A stretch of 34,598 nt of DNA from T1Sed10-7 sp047921175 (GTDB lineage: Bacteria; Actinomycetota; Nitriliruptoria; Nitriliruptorales; Nitriliruptoraceae), in assembly GCA_047921175.1 (NCBI GenBank), contig JBLRWQ010000031.1, positions 1 through 34,598 on the forward strand, given 5' to 3'. The translations under genes and the position numbers were made by a program. A model generated the notes under the pieces. The model searched no databases. It saw only the letters and a program-made list of their open reading frames with translations, and was not told the DNA's origin. This document shows, one piece after another, positions 14,528-21,988 of this stretch. Position 1 is the first letter of the stretch. Each line of letters starts with the position of its first letter.

Positions 14528-16618
14528 ATGACCGTGAACGACGCCACGACCCTAGGCTCACAGCTGGAGCGCCTGGCCCGCAACCTGCGCTGGTTCGCCG
14601 ACCGACCGACCCGGCAGCTGTTCGCCGACCTGGCCGAGCGCGTCCCGGACGTCGACGGCCGTGACCCGATGGCCGTCTTCCACGCCCTCGATGACGGGCG
14701 GCTGGCCGACCTCGCCGCCGACCCCGCCTGGCGAGACCGCATCGAGCGGCTCGCGGTGAGCCTGGAGGGAGAGCTCGCGGGCGCGCCGGAGCTCGGCCGC
14801 GGGGCCCGGGTGGTGGCCTACCTGTCGGCGGAGTTCGGGCTCTGTGACCCCCTGCACACCTACTCCGGTGGCCTCGGGGTCCTGGCCGGCGACCACCTCC
14901 GGTCCGCCTCCGACCTCGCGGTGCCGTTGGTCGCGGTCGGACTGGCCTACCGGGACGGCTACTTCACCCAGGTCGTCGACGAGCACGGCAACCAGCACGC
15001 GCTGCCGGCCACCAACGATCTCGAGGCTTCCGCCGCCGAGCCGGTCGTGGACCGGGCCGGGGAGCGGTTGACCGTGACCGTGCCCATGGGGGACGGTGAG
15101 GTCACGGTCCAGGCCTGGCGCGTCGCGGTCGGCCGGGTCCCGCTCGTGCTGCTCGACACCGACGTGGAGGGCAACACCGACCACCACCGCGCCATCACCC
15201 GGCACCTGTACGGCGGGGACAAGGACACCCGCATCCGGCAGGAGCTGGTCCTGGGCGTCGGTGGCGTGCGGATGCTCGAGGCGATGGGGATCCATCCCTC
15301 CCTCTACCACCTCAACGAGGGCCACGCCGCCTTCGCCGCGCTCGAGCGGCTCGGGGTGCACCGCCGCGCCGGCCTGGACCTCGACGCGGCGCTGGCGGCG
15401 GTGCGCGAGGAGCTGCACTTCACGACCCACACCCCGGTGCCGGCCGGGCACGACACGTTCGACCACGGCCTGGCCGCGTACCACCTGCGTCCGCTCAGCG
15501 ACCACCTCGGCATCGCCTTCGAGGGCCTGTGGTCGCTGGCGACCGGCGAGGGGTTCCCGACCTGGAACCAGACCGTGCTCGCGCTCAAGCTCGCGAGCCG
15601 GACCAACGGGGTGGCCCGCCTGCACGGCGAGGTCTCCCGGTCGATGTTCGCGTCCCTGTGGCCGGAGCGGGAGGTCGCCGACGTCCCGATCGACCACGTC
15701 ACCAACGGGGTGCACCCCACCTCGTGGACCGGCCCCGAGATCGCGGAGCTGCTCGACACGCACGTCCCGGGCTGGCGCCGCGGGACCGACCCGTCCGCCT
15801 GGCAGGCCCTGCGCGGTGTCGACCGTCACGTGCTCTGGCAGGCACGCAGCCAGGCACGCGCCCGGCTGCTCGAGGGCGTGCGGGCACGGATCGCCACGCG
15901 TGCAGCCCGGACCCACGGGCCCGCTGGCGGCGACGGCCTGGACCCCGAGGCGCTCACGATCGGGTTCGCCCGCCGGTTCGCGACCTACAAGCGCGGCACG
16001 CTCATGCTGCGCGACATGGACAGGCTCGGGGCGATCCTGTCCGACACCGATCGGCCGGTGCAGATCCTCGTGGCCGGCAAGGCCCATCCGGCGGACCGGG
16101 ACGGGCAGGCCGTCCTGCGCCAGCTCGTGCAGGCCTCGGGTGACCCGCGACTGGCCGGCCGGCTGGTCTTCCTCGAGGGCTACGACCTCGAGCTCGGGGC
16201 GCTGCTGACCTCCGGCTGCGACGTGTGGCTGAACACCCCGCTGCGACCGAAGGAGGCCTCGGGCACCTCCGGCATGAAGGCGGCCATGAACGGTGCCTTG
16301 AACCTGTCGGTGCTGGACGGCTGGTGGGACGAGGCGGTCAGCGACCAGCAGCCGCAGGCCGAGGCCGGCATCGGGTGGTCGATCGGCGACCGCACCCCGA
16401 TCGCGGACGCGGCCGAGCGCGACAGCGCGGACGCCACCGAGCTGTACCGGCTCCTGGCCGAGGAGGTCGTCCCGACCTTCCACGACCGCGACCAGCGGGG
16501 GCTGCCGCAGCGCTGGCTGACCATGGCCCTGGACGCGATCGTGCTGCTGTCGCCGGTCTACTCCACCCACCGCATGGTGGCGGACTACGCCGCGCGCTAC
16601 GGCGTGCCGGTGCGCTGA
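14528..16618 (+). CDS. glgP: alpha-glucan (glycogen) phosphorylase, short type
   Basis: This is a PLP enzyme that releases glucose-1-phosphate from the ends of alpha-1,4-glucans. At about 696 residues it is the short 'alpha-glucan family phosphorylase' type rather than the long E. coli type. Motifs include RVVAYLSAEFGL, YSGGLGVLAGDHLRSASDL, HLNEGHAAF, HFTTHTPVPAGHD, HVTNGVHPTSW, FARRFATYKR, and the PLP loop KEASGTSGMKAAMNG with Schiff-base Lys near residue 584. ATG 14528 and GTG 14534 compete; GAGG at 14524-14527 is better spaced for the GTG. The gene precedes glgC by 169 bases and is divergent from glpX. Its product feeds Pgm. Confidence 0.93.
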   Translation: MTVNDATTLGSQLERLARNLRWFADRPTRQLFADLAERVPDVDGRDPMAVFHALDDGRLADLAADPAWRDRIERLAVSLEGELAGAPELGRGARVVAYLSAEFGLCDPLHTYSGGLGVLAGDHLRSASDLAVPLVAVGLAYRDGYFTQVVDEHGNQHALPATNDLEASAAEPVVDRAGERLTVTVPMGDGEVTVQAWRVAVGRVPLVLLDTDVEGNTDHHRAITRHLYGGDKDTRIRQELVLGVGGVRMLEAMGIHPSLYHLNEGHAAFAALERLGVHRRAGLDLDAALAAVREELHFTTHTPVPAGHDTFDHGLAAYHLRPLSDHLGIAFEGLWSLATGEGFPTWNQTVLALKLASRTNGVARLHGEVSRSMFASLWPEREVADVPIDHVTNGVHPTSWTGPEIAELLDTHVPGWRRGTDPSAWQALRGVDRHVLWQARSQARARLLEGVRARIATRAARTHGPAGGDGLDPEALTIGFARRFATYKRGTLMLRDMDRLGAILSDTDRPVQILVAGKAHPADRDGQAVLRQLVQASGDPRLAGRLVFLEGYDLELGALLTSGCDVWLNTPLRPKEASGTSGMKAAMNGALNLSVLDGWWDEAVSDQQPQAEAGIGWSIGDRTPIADAAERDSADATELYRLLAEEVVPTFHDRDQRGLPQRWLTMALDAIVLLSPVYSTHRMVADYAARYGVPVR

Positions 16619-16676
16619 GGTCGCCCGGGTCGCGCCACAGGATCCACGCGCCACGCCATCGCCGGATGCCCTCCAC

Positions 16677-16682
16677 TAGGGT
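16677..16682 (+). promoter_or_regulatory. candidate -10 element (TAGGGT) for glgC
   Basis: TAGGGT lies 59 bases after the glgP stop and 105 bases before the glgC ATG. It predicts a leader of about 100 bases that would begin at about 16689. Confidence 0.45.
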
Positions 16683-16688
16683 CGGCCT

Positions 16689-16736
16689 GGGGCGGCTGCC
16701 ACGCCCCGGATCGCGCTCCCGGGCCGTTCGGGAGCG
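16689..16736 (+). promoter_or_regulatory. tandem hairpins in the glgC 5' leader
   Basis: GGGGCG (16689-16694) pairs with CGCCCC (16702-16707). CGCTCCCG (16714-16721) pairs with CGGGAGCG (16729-16736) around a seven-base loop. The two stems lie between the candidate -10 and the glgC ribosome site. They may be a cis-acting leader structure or a terminator of glgP read-through. The pairing is visible; the role is inferred. Confidence 0.35.
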
Positions 16737-16787
16737 TCCGCGACGGCTGCCGCCGCGCCGCCACACCGACCCCGGTGGGAGGGACCG

Positions 16788-18032
16788 ATGACCGCGAGGA
16801 ACCCGAACGTCTTCAGCCTGGTGCTGGCCGGTGGGGCCGGCAACCGACTCCAACCCCTGACCCGAGATCGCGCCAAGCCCGCGGTGCCCTTCGGCGGCAA
16901 CTACCGGCTCATCGACTTCGTGCTGTCCAACCTGGTCAACTCCGGGATGCGCAAGATCGCGGTCCTGACCCAGTACAAGAGCCACAGCCTCAACGCCCAC
17001 ATCGCCAAGACGTGGCGGATGTCGCAGATGCTGGGCAACTACGTCTCGGCCGTCCCCGCGGCGATGAACGACGGCGAGCGGTGGTTCTCCGGCTCGGCGG
17101 ACGCGATCTACCAGAACCTCAACCTCATCCGGGACGAGGCCCCCGACTACATCGCGGTGTTCGGCGCCGACAACCTGTACCGCATGGACGCCTCGCTGAT
17201 GCTCGAGCAGCACATCGCCTCCGGCGCCGGGGTCAGCGTCGCCGGGCTCCGGGTCCCCATCGAGGAGGCCCACGCCTTCGGCATCATCGAGCCCGGAGCG
17301 GACGGCTCCATCGCCGCGTTCCGTGAGAAGCCGAGCGACCCGGTCGGCCTCGCCGACGACCCGACCCAGGTCTTCGCCTCGATGGGCAACTACCTGTTCA
17401 CCACCGAGGCCCTCGTCGACGCGATCGTGCGCGACAACAAGGACGCCGACAGCAAGCATGACATGGGTGGCAGCATCATCGTCGACATGGTCGAGCGCGG
17501 TGAGGCTGCGGTGCACGACTTCTCCAAGGACAACGACGTTCCCGGTTCGACCGACCGGGACCGGGGCTACTGGCGCGACGTCGGGACCATCGACGCCTAC
17601 TACGACGCGCACATGGACCTGATCAGCGTCCACCCGATCTTCAACCTCTACAACGACCGCTGGCCGATCTACACCTGGCACGCACCCTTCCCGCCGGCCA
17701 AGTTCGTGTTCGACACCGACGACCGGCGCGGGACGGCGTTGGACTCGATGGTCTGCTCCGGGGTCGTCGTCTCCGGCGGGACCGTGCGCCGCTCGGTGCT
17801 CTCCCCCGGCGCCCACGTCCACACCGGTGCGCTGATCGAGGACAGCGTCCTGCTCCACGGCGTCGAGGTCGGCCGCCGGGCGGTGATCCGTCGCGCCATC
17901 ATCGACAAGGGGGTCTACGTGCCACCGGACGCGCAGATCGGCGTCGACCTCGAACGTGACCGCCAGCGCTTCCACGTCTCCGAGGGGGGCGTGGTCGTGA
18001 TCGGCAAGCACGACGTCATCCCGCAGGACTGA
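16788..18032 (+). CDS. glgC: glucose-1-phosphate adenylyltransferase (ADP-glucose pyrophosphorylase)
   Basis: This 414-residue protein has the usual bacterial GlgC length. It makes ADP-glucose from ATP and glucose-1-phosphate, the committed step of glycogen synthesis. Motifs are VLAGGAGNRLQPLTRDRAKPAVPFGG at the nucleotide site, NYRLIDFVLSNLVNSG, FGADNLYRMD, a FREKP segment and YWRDVGTIDAYYDAHMDL. The C-terminal left-handed beta-helix repeats follow (VRRSVLSPGAHVHTGALIED). The GGxG loop carries N where R/T is common (GGAGNRL). GGGAGGG at 16777-16783 serves the ATG at 16788. glgA follows after 33 bases, so the two are probably cotranscribed. Confidence 0.97.
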   Translation: MTARNPNVFSLVLAGGAGNRLQPLTRDRAKPAVPFGGNYRLIDFVLSNLVNSGMRKIAVLTQYKSHSLNAHIAKTWRMSQMLGNYVSAVPAAMNDGERWFSGSADAIYQNLNLIRDEAPDYIAVFGADNLYRMDASLMLEQHIASGAGVSVAGLRVPIEEAHAFGIIEPGADGSIAAFREKPSDPVGLADDPTQVFASMGNYLFTTEALVDAIVRDNKDADSKHDMGGSIIVDMVERGEAAVHDFSKDNDVPGSTDRDRGYWRDVGTIDAYYDAHMDLISVHPIFNLYNDRWPIYTWHAPFPPAKFVFDTDDRRGTALDSMVCSGVVVSGGTVRRSVLSPGAHVHTGALIEDSVLLHGVEVGRRAVIRRAIIDKGVYVPPDAQIGVDLERDRQRFHVSEGGVVVIGKHDVIPQD

Positions 18033-18065
18033 ACACCTGCGCCCAGGCAACCGAGGAGCACCCAC

Positions 18066-19274
18066 GTGAGCGAGCTACAGGTCGGACTGCTGACCAAGGA
18101 GTACCCACCGGAGGTCTACGGCGGTGCGGGCGTGCACATCGCGGAGCTGGCCCGGGCACTTGCGCCGCTCGTGGACGTGCGCGTGCACGCCTTCGGGGCC
18201 GAGCGCGACGACCCGCTGGTCGCCGGCAGCTACCGCGAGTGGGACGCCCTGGCCGGTGACGCGCCGGAGCTGGCGGCGCTCAGGACCGTGTCCGCCGACC
18301 TGCTCATCGCCGCCGGTGTCCGGGGCGTCGACCTGGTCCACAGCCACACCTGGTACGCGAACCTCGCCGGTCACCTCGCCAAGCTGATCCACGGGGTGCC
18401 GCACGTGGTCACCACCCACAGCCTGGAGCCGCTGCGGCCGTGGAAGGCCGAGCAGCTCGGCGGTGGCTACGCCCTGTCCAGCTTCTGCGAGCGCACCGGC
18501 GTGGAGCACGCCGACGCCGTCATCGCCGTGTCGCAGGGGATGCGCGACGACGTCCTGGCCGCCTACCCGGCGGTCGACCCCGCCAAGGTCCGCGTGATCC
18601 ACAACGGCATCGACCCGGACGACTGGCAGCCCGACCACTCCCTCGACGCCCTGCATGAGCACGGGGTCGACCCGGACCGCCCGAGCGTGGTGTTCGTGGG
18701 CCGGATCACCCGGCAGAAGGGGGTCGTCCACCTCCTCGACGCCGCCGAGCACCTGCCTGCCGGCACCCAGCTGGTCCTGTGCGCCGGCGCGCCGGACACC
18801 AAGGAGATCGCCGAGGAGTTCCGGACCCGTGTCGCGGAACTCGCCGACGCCCCCGCCGACATCATCTGGATCGACGAGATGCTGCCGCGGCACAAGGTCA
18901 TCCAGCTGCTCACCCATGCGCAGGTCTTCGCCTGCCCGTCGATCTACGAGCCGTTCGGGATCGTGAACCTGGAGGCCATGGCCTGCGGCACCGCCGTGGT
19001 CGCCAGCGCCGTGGGCGGCATCCCCGAGGTGGTCGTCCCGGGCGAGACCGGCACGCTGGTACCGCTGACGCCCGGCGACGATGCGATGGGTAGCCCCGCT
19101 GACCCGGCGGCCTTCGCCCGGGACCTGGCGACCGCGATCACCGAGCTGCTCGACGACCCGGACCGGGCCGCCGCGATGGGGGTCGCCGGCCGGGAGCGGG
19201 TCGAGTCCACGTTCGCCTGGACCGCGATCGCCGAGCGGACCGCCGCGCTGTACCGCGAGCTCGTCGCCGGCTGA
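18066..19274 (+). CDS. glgM: GlgM-type ADP-glucose glycosyltransferase (actinobacterial 'GlgA')
   Basis: This 402-residue GT4-fold enzyme starts at a GTG with GAGGAG at 18053-18058. It matches the short actinobacterial 'glycogen synthase, Corynebacterium family' and not the 480-residue GT5 GlgA. The signature segments are LLTKEYPPEVYGGAGVHI, VHSHTWYANLAGHLA, HSLEPLRPWKAEQLGGGY and RVIHNGIDPDDW, with a C-terminal YEPFGIVNLEAMACGTAVV donor loop. The close mycobacterial relative Rv1212c (GlgM) was shown to make maltose-1-phosphate from ADP-glucose and glucose-1-phosphate for GlgE. I infer the same reaction here. Because glgE is not in the window, a direct chain-elongation role cannot be excluded. 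Confidence 0.9.
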   Translation: MSELQVGLLTKEYPPEVYGGAGVHIAELARALAPLVDVRVHAFGAERDDPLVAGSYREWDALAGDAPELAALRTVSADLLIAAGVRGVDLVHSHTWYANLAGHLAKLIHGVPHVVTTHSLEPLRPWKAEQLGGGYALSSFCERTGVEHADAVIAVSQGMRDDVLAAYPAVDPAKVRVIHNGIDPDDWQPDHSLDALHEHGVDPDRPSVVFVGRITRQKGVVHLLDAAEHLPAGTQLVLCAGAPDTKEIAEEFRTRVAELADAPADIIWIDEMLPRHKVIQLLTHAQVFACPSIYEPFGIVNLEAMACGTAVVASAVGGIPEVVVPGETGTLVPLTPGDDAMGSPADPAAFARDLATAITELLDDPDRAAAMGVAGRERVESTFAWTAIAERTAALYRELVAG

Positions 19275-19303
19275 GCCGCCGCCGGTCCCCCTCCGGAGCC
19301 CAC

Positions 19304-20569
19304 GTGCGCATCCTGCTGCTGACCTGGGAGTACCCGCCGCACGTCGTCGGCGGCCTCGGCCGTCACGTCGGTGCCCTGGCCCGATCGCTGGCGGACGAGG
19401 GACACGAGGTGCACGTCGTCACCCGCGACCTGCCCGATGCGCCCGACATCCAGGACAGCATCGAAGACGGCGTGCACGTGATCCGCATCCCCGAGGCGCC
19501 CCCGGTGATCGGCTTCGACCAGCTGGTCGCGTGGGTGCTCGCGTTCAACAACCGGATCCAGGCCGTCGCCGGCCGGCTCCTGCGCGAGCAGGAGTTCGAC
19601 GTGGTCCATGCGCACGACTGGCTGGTCGCCTACGCCGCCGCGGGGCTGAAGGAGACCTGGGACGTCCCCGTGGTGGCCACGGTCCACGCCACGGAGTACG
19701 GCCGGCACCAGGGCTGGCTGCCGGGGCCGATGAACAAGCTGATCCACCAGATCGAGTGGTGGCTGACCTACGAGGCCCGCAGGGTGATCGTCTGCTCCGA
19801 CTACATGCGTGAGCAGCTCGAGGGGATCTTCGCCCTGCCCCACGACAAGCTCGACGTCGTCCCCAACGGCGTGGATGTGCGTGACTTCGCCGTCGATCCG
19901 GACGAGGCGACGACGATGCGGGCCACCCTGACCGGGCCCCGCACCCGCATGATCCTGTTCGCGGGCCGGCTCGAGTACGAGAAGGGGGTCCAGACCCTGC
20001 TCGCCGCCCTGCGCCACGTGCGCGAACGGGTCGGGCCGACCCGGCTGTACGTCGCCGGGGTCGGGACCTACTCCGAGGAGCTGCATCGCGAGGTCAGGCG
20101 GCTCAAGCTGCAGCGGCACGTGCGCTTCACGGGGTTCCTGGCCGACCGGGAGCTCCGGTTGCACTTCGGCGCCGCGGACGTCGCGGTGGTGCCCTCGATC
20201 TACGAGCCGTTCGGCCTGGTCGCCGTCGAGGCGATGGCCTGCGGCACCCCGGTGGTGGTCGGCGACACCGGCGGCCTGCGCGAGATCGTGGCGGACGGCT
20301 CCGGGCTGTCGTTCACGCCACAGGAGCCCGAGGAGCTCGCGGACGCCCTGGTGCGGGTCCTGACCGAACCCGACCTGGCGCGGACGCTGGTCCGGCGCGG
20401 CCACGCCCGGGCCCGGGACCGCTACGACTGGGGTGCGGTCGCGCGACGCACCGTGCAGGTCTACGAACAGGCCCGCGCCGAGGAGACGGCCCTCAGGGCA
20501 CGCCAGCGGGCGCCGCTGCGTCCGCAGCTGCGCGCCGCGCCGATCCTGGAGCTCGACGAGACGGGTTGA
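19304..20569 (+). CDS. GT4 glycosyltransferase, Rv3032-like alpha-1,4-glucan synthase
   Basis: This 421-residue glycosyltransferase starts at a GTG with GGAG at 19295-19298, 29 bases after glgM. Motifs are LLTWEYPPHVVGGLGRHVGA, DVVHAHDWLVAYAA, TVHATEYGRHQGW, VVPNGVD, FAGRLEYEKGVQTL, and the donor-site YEPFGLVAVEAMACGTPVVV. The order and wording resemble mycobacterial Rv3032, the alpha-1,4-glucosyltransferase that elongates methylglucose lipopolysaccharide and contributes to glycogen. Here it probably extends an alpha-1,4-glucan from ADP- or UDP-glucose. The last about 30 residues are Arg/Ala-rich and not conserved in the family. Assignment to the GT4 glucan-synthase group is firm; acceptor and donor are inferred. 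Confidence 0.85.
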   Translation: MRILLLTWEYPPHVVGGLGRHVGALARSLADEGHEVHVVTRDLPDAPDIQDSIEDGVHVIRIPEAPPVIGFDQLVAWVLAFNNRIQAVAGRLLREQEFDVVHAHDWLVAYAAAGLKETWDVPVVATVHATEYGRHQGWLPGPMNKLIHQIEWWLTYEARRVIVCSDYMREQLEGIFALPHDKLDVVPNGVDVRDFAVDPDEATTMRATLTGPRTRMILFAGRLEYEKGVQTLLAALRHVRERVGPTRLYVAGVGTYSEELHREVRRLKLQRHVRFTGFLADRELRLHFGAADVAVVPSIYEPFGLVAVEAMACGTPVVVGDTGGLREIVADGSGLSFTPQEPEELADALVRVLTEPDLARTLVRRGHARARDRYDWGAVARRTVQVYEQARAEETALRARQRAPLRPQLRAAPILELDETG

Positions 20570-20624
20570 GCGGCCCCGGACCATCCGACCGGGCGTGCCA
20601 CGTCCGGCCGGTGTGCCGTCCACG

Positions 20625-21968
20625 GTGAGCTACCGTCGCACCGACCGCACCCACCGCACCCACCGCGGCGACACGATCACCACGACCACGTCACCGACCG
20701 CAGCTCCGTCACCCCGGGGCCGCCTCCTGCTGGTCGGGGCCGCCCTGAGCCTCGGGCTGGTCCTGACCGCAGCCGCGGTGCTCCAGGCGTTCGACGCGGT
20801 CGGGGACGACCGCGCCGTCGATCCGAGCCTCGAACCGTCGGCGACGCAGGGGGAGGCCGACCCGATGCCGGGGCCGACCACCGAGCCGGACCCCGACCCG
20901 GCGGCGCCACCGGCGACCGACCCGGCCACGATCGCCGTCAGCGCGCAGGGCGACCTGCCGGAGGGCCTGCCGGGCCGGGCCGAGACCGACCCCGCCCTGG
21001 TGGCGTCCACCGTGGTCCACGGGGACACGCTCGGCCTGGTCGCCACCTGGGACGCGAACGGCACCCCGGTCGACGCGCTGCCCCCCGGGTGGCGCTTCCC
21101 CGTGGAGGTACTCGCGGTCGAGCCCACCAGCTACGCCGCGATCCTCGGGGCCACGGCGGTCGCCACCCTCGCGGCCGACGAGGCCCTGCTGTCGGCCAGC
21201 GGTGCGGCGGTCCGCCGGCTCGGGGTGGGCGGGCGGCTGCGCTTCGTCGACGGTACGGAGCTGACCGTGGCCGGGGTGCTCCCCGACGAGCTGCTCGGGG
21301 CCGGCGAGGTGGTCGTGACGACCGCGAGCCCGCTGGCCCCGGACCGCCCCCGCTACCTCCTGGCGACCCGTGCCGATCCCGACGACGACCAGGCGCTCGA
21401 GCCCTACCGCGAGGTGGACGGGACCGGCCTGGTGCACGCCGTCGGTGGCGAGGTGCCGGTGCTGCGCCACGCCGCGGACGTGATGGCACCCGCCCGGCTC
21501 AAGCGTGCCTTCGGGGAGTTCGCGATCACCGACGGGCCCGGGCGCTGGGTCCAGCAGGGTGCGACCTGGCTGCGTGAGGCGTACCGGGAGCGGGAGGTCC
21601 CGATCATCGGGCTGCTCGAGTGCCACGAGGCCATGTTCACCCCGCTGTCGGCTGCCCTGCAGGAGCTCGTCGACCGCGACCTCGCCCACCTGATCGACCC
21701 GTCGGACTCCGACGGCTGCTGGGCACCCCGGGTGCAGGCGGGCACGACGCTGTCCAGCCACGCGTGGGGCATCGCCATCGACCTCAACGTCCAGGGCAAC
21801 CACTACGGGGCGACGCCGACCATGCCCGACGAGGTGATCGAGACCTTCGTGCGGCACGGCTTCGTCTGGGGCGGCGACTGGCTGATCCCGGACGGCATGC
21901 ACTTCGAGCTGGTGGTCGACCGGCCGCCCGGTGACCGCTGGGCGGGCGAGGGGGCGACCGGCCGGTGA
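20625..21968 (+). CDS. M15 (VanY-like) D-Ala-D-Ala carboxypeptidase-type protein, membrane-anchored
   Basis: From the GTG at 20625 the product is 447 residues. The start is uncertain: no clear ribosome site is seen, another GTG is at 20613, and a TAnnnT hexamer at 20631 lies inside the coding sequence. A TM/signal helix (about residues 35-56) is followed by a Pro/Glu/Asp-rich linker, an uncharacterised middle domain and a C-terminal zinc peptidase domain. The M15 pattern is SSHAWGIAIDLN (His and Asp ligands) and DGMHFEL (second His). The domain should trim peptidoglycan stem peptides on the outer face of the membrane. It follows the glucan-synthase genes but has no evident metabolic link. It is convergent with malQ, 20 bases away. 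Confidence 0.82.
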   Translation: MSYRRTDRTHRTHRGDTITTTTSPTAAPSPRGRLLLVGAALSLGLVLTAAAVLQAFDAVGDDRAVDPSLEPSATQGEADPMPGPTTEPDPDPAAPPATDPATIAVSAQGDLPEGLPGRAETDPALVASTVVHGDTLGLVATWDANGTPVDALPPGWRFPVEVLAVEPTSYAAILGATAVATLAADEALLSASGAAVRRLGVGGRLRFVDGTELTVAGVLPDELLGAGEVVVTTASPLAPDRPRYLLATRADPDDDQALEPYREVDGTGLVHAVGGEVPVLRHAADVMAPARLKRAFGEFAITDGPGRWVQQGATWLREAYREREVPIIGLLECHEAMFTPLSAALQELVDRDLAHLIDPSDSDGCWAPRVQAGTTLSSHAWGIAIDLNVQGNHYGATPTMPDEVIETFVRHGFVWGGDWLIPDGMHFELVVDRPPGDRWAGEGATGR

Positions 21969-21988
21969 CGGGGCCGCCCAGACGACGG

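Noticed and set aside
14558..16654. Long minus-strand open frame opposite glgP
   Set aside because: It shadows an unambiguous phosphorylase gene; it shows no motif and no ribosome site.
20631..20636. TACCGT as a promoter for the M15 peptidase gene
   Set aside because: It lies downstream of the best available GTG start, and no ATG, GTG or TTG in frame follows soon after the start point it would give. It is either incidental or the N-terminus is annotated too long.
20636..20672. Short tandem repeat (CCGCACCCA-like units) at the start of the M15 peptidase gene
   Set aside because: It has only two to three imperfect copies and encodes an Arg-Thr-His-rich N-terminus; it is best read as low complexity, not a functional repeat.
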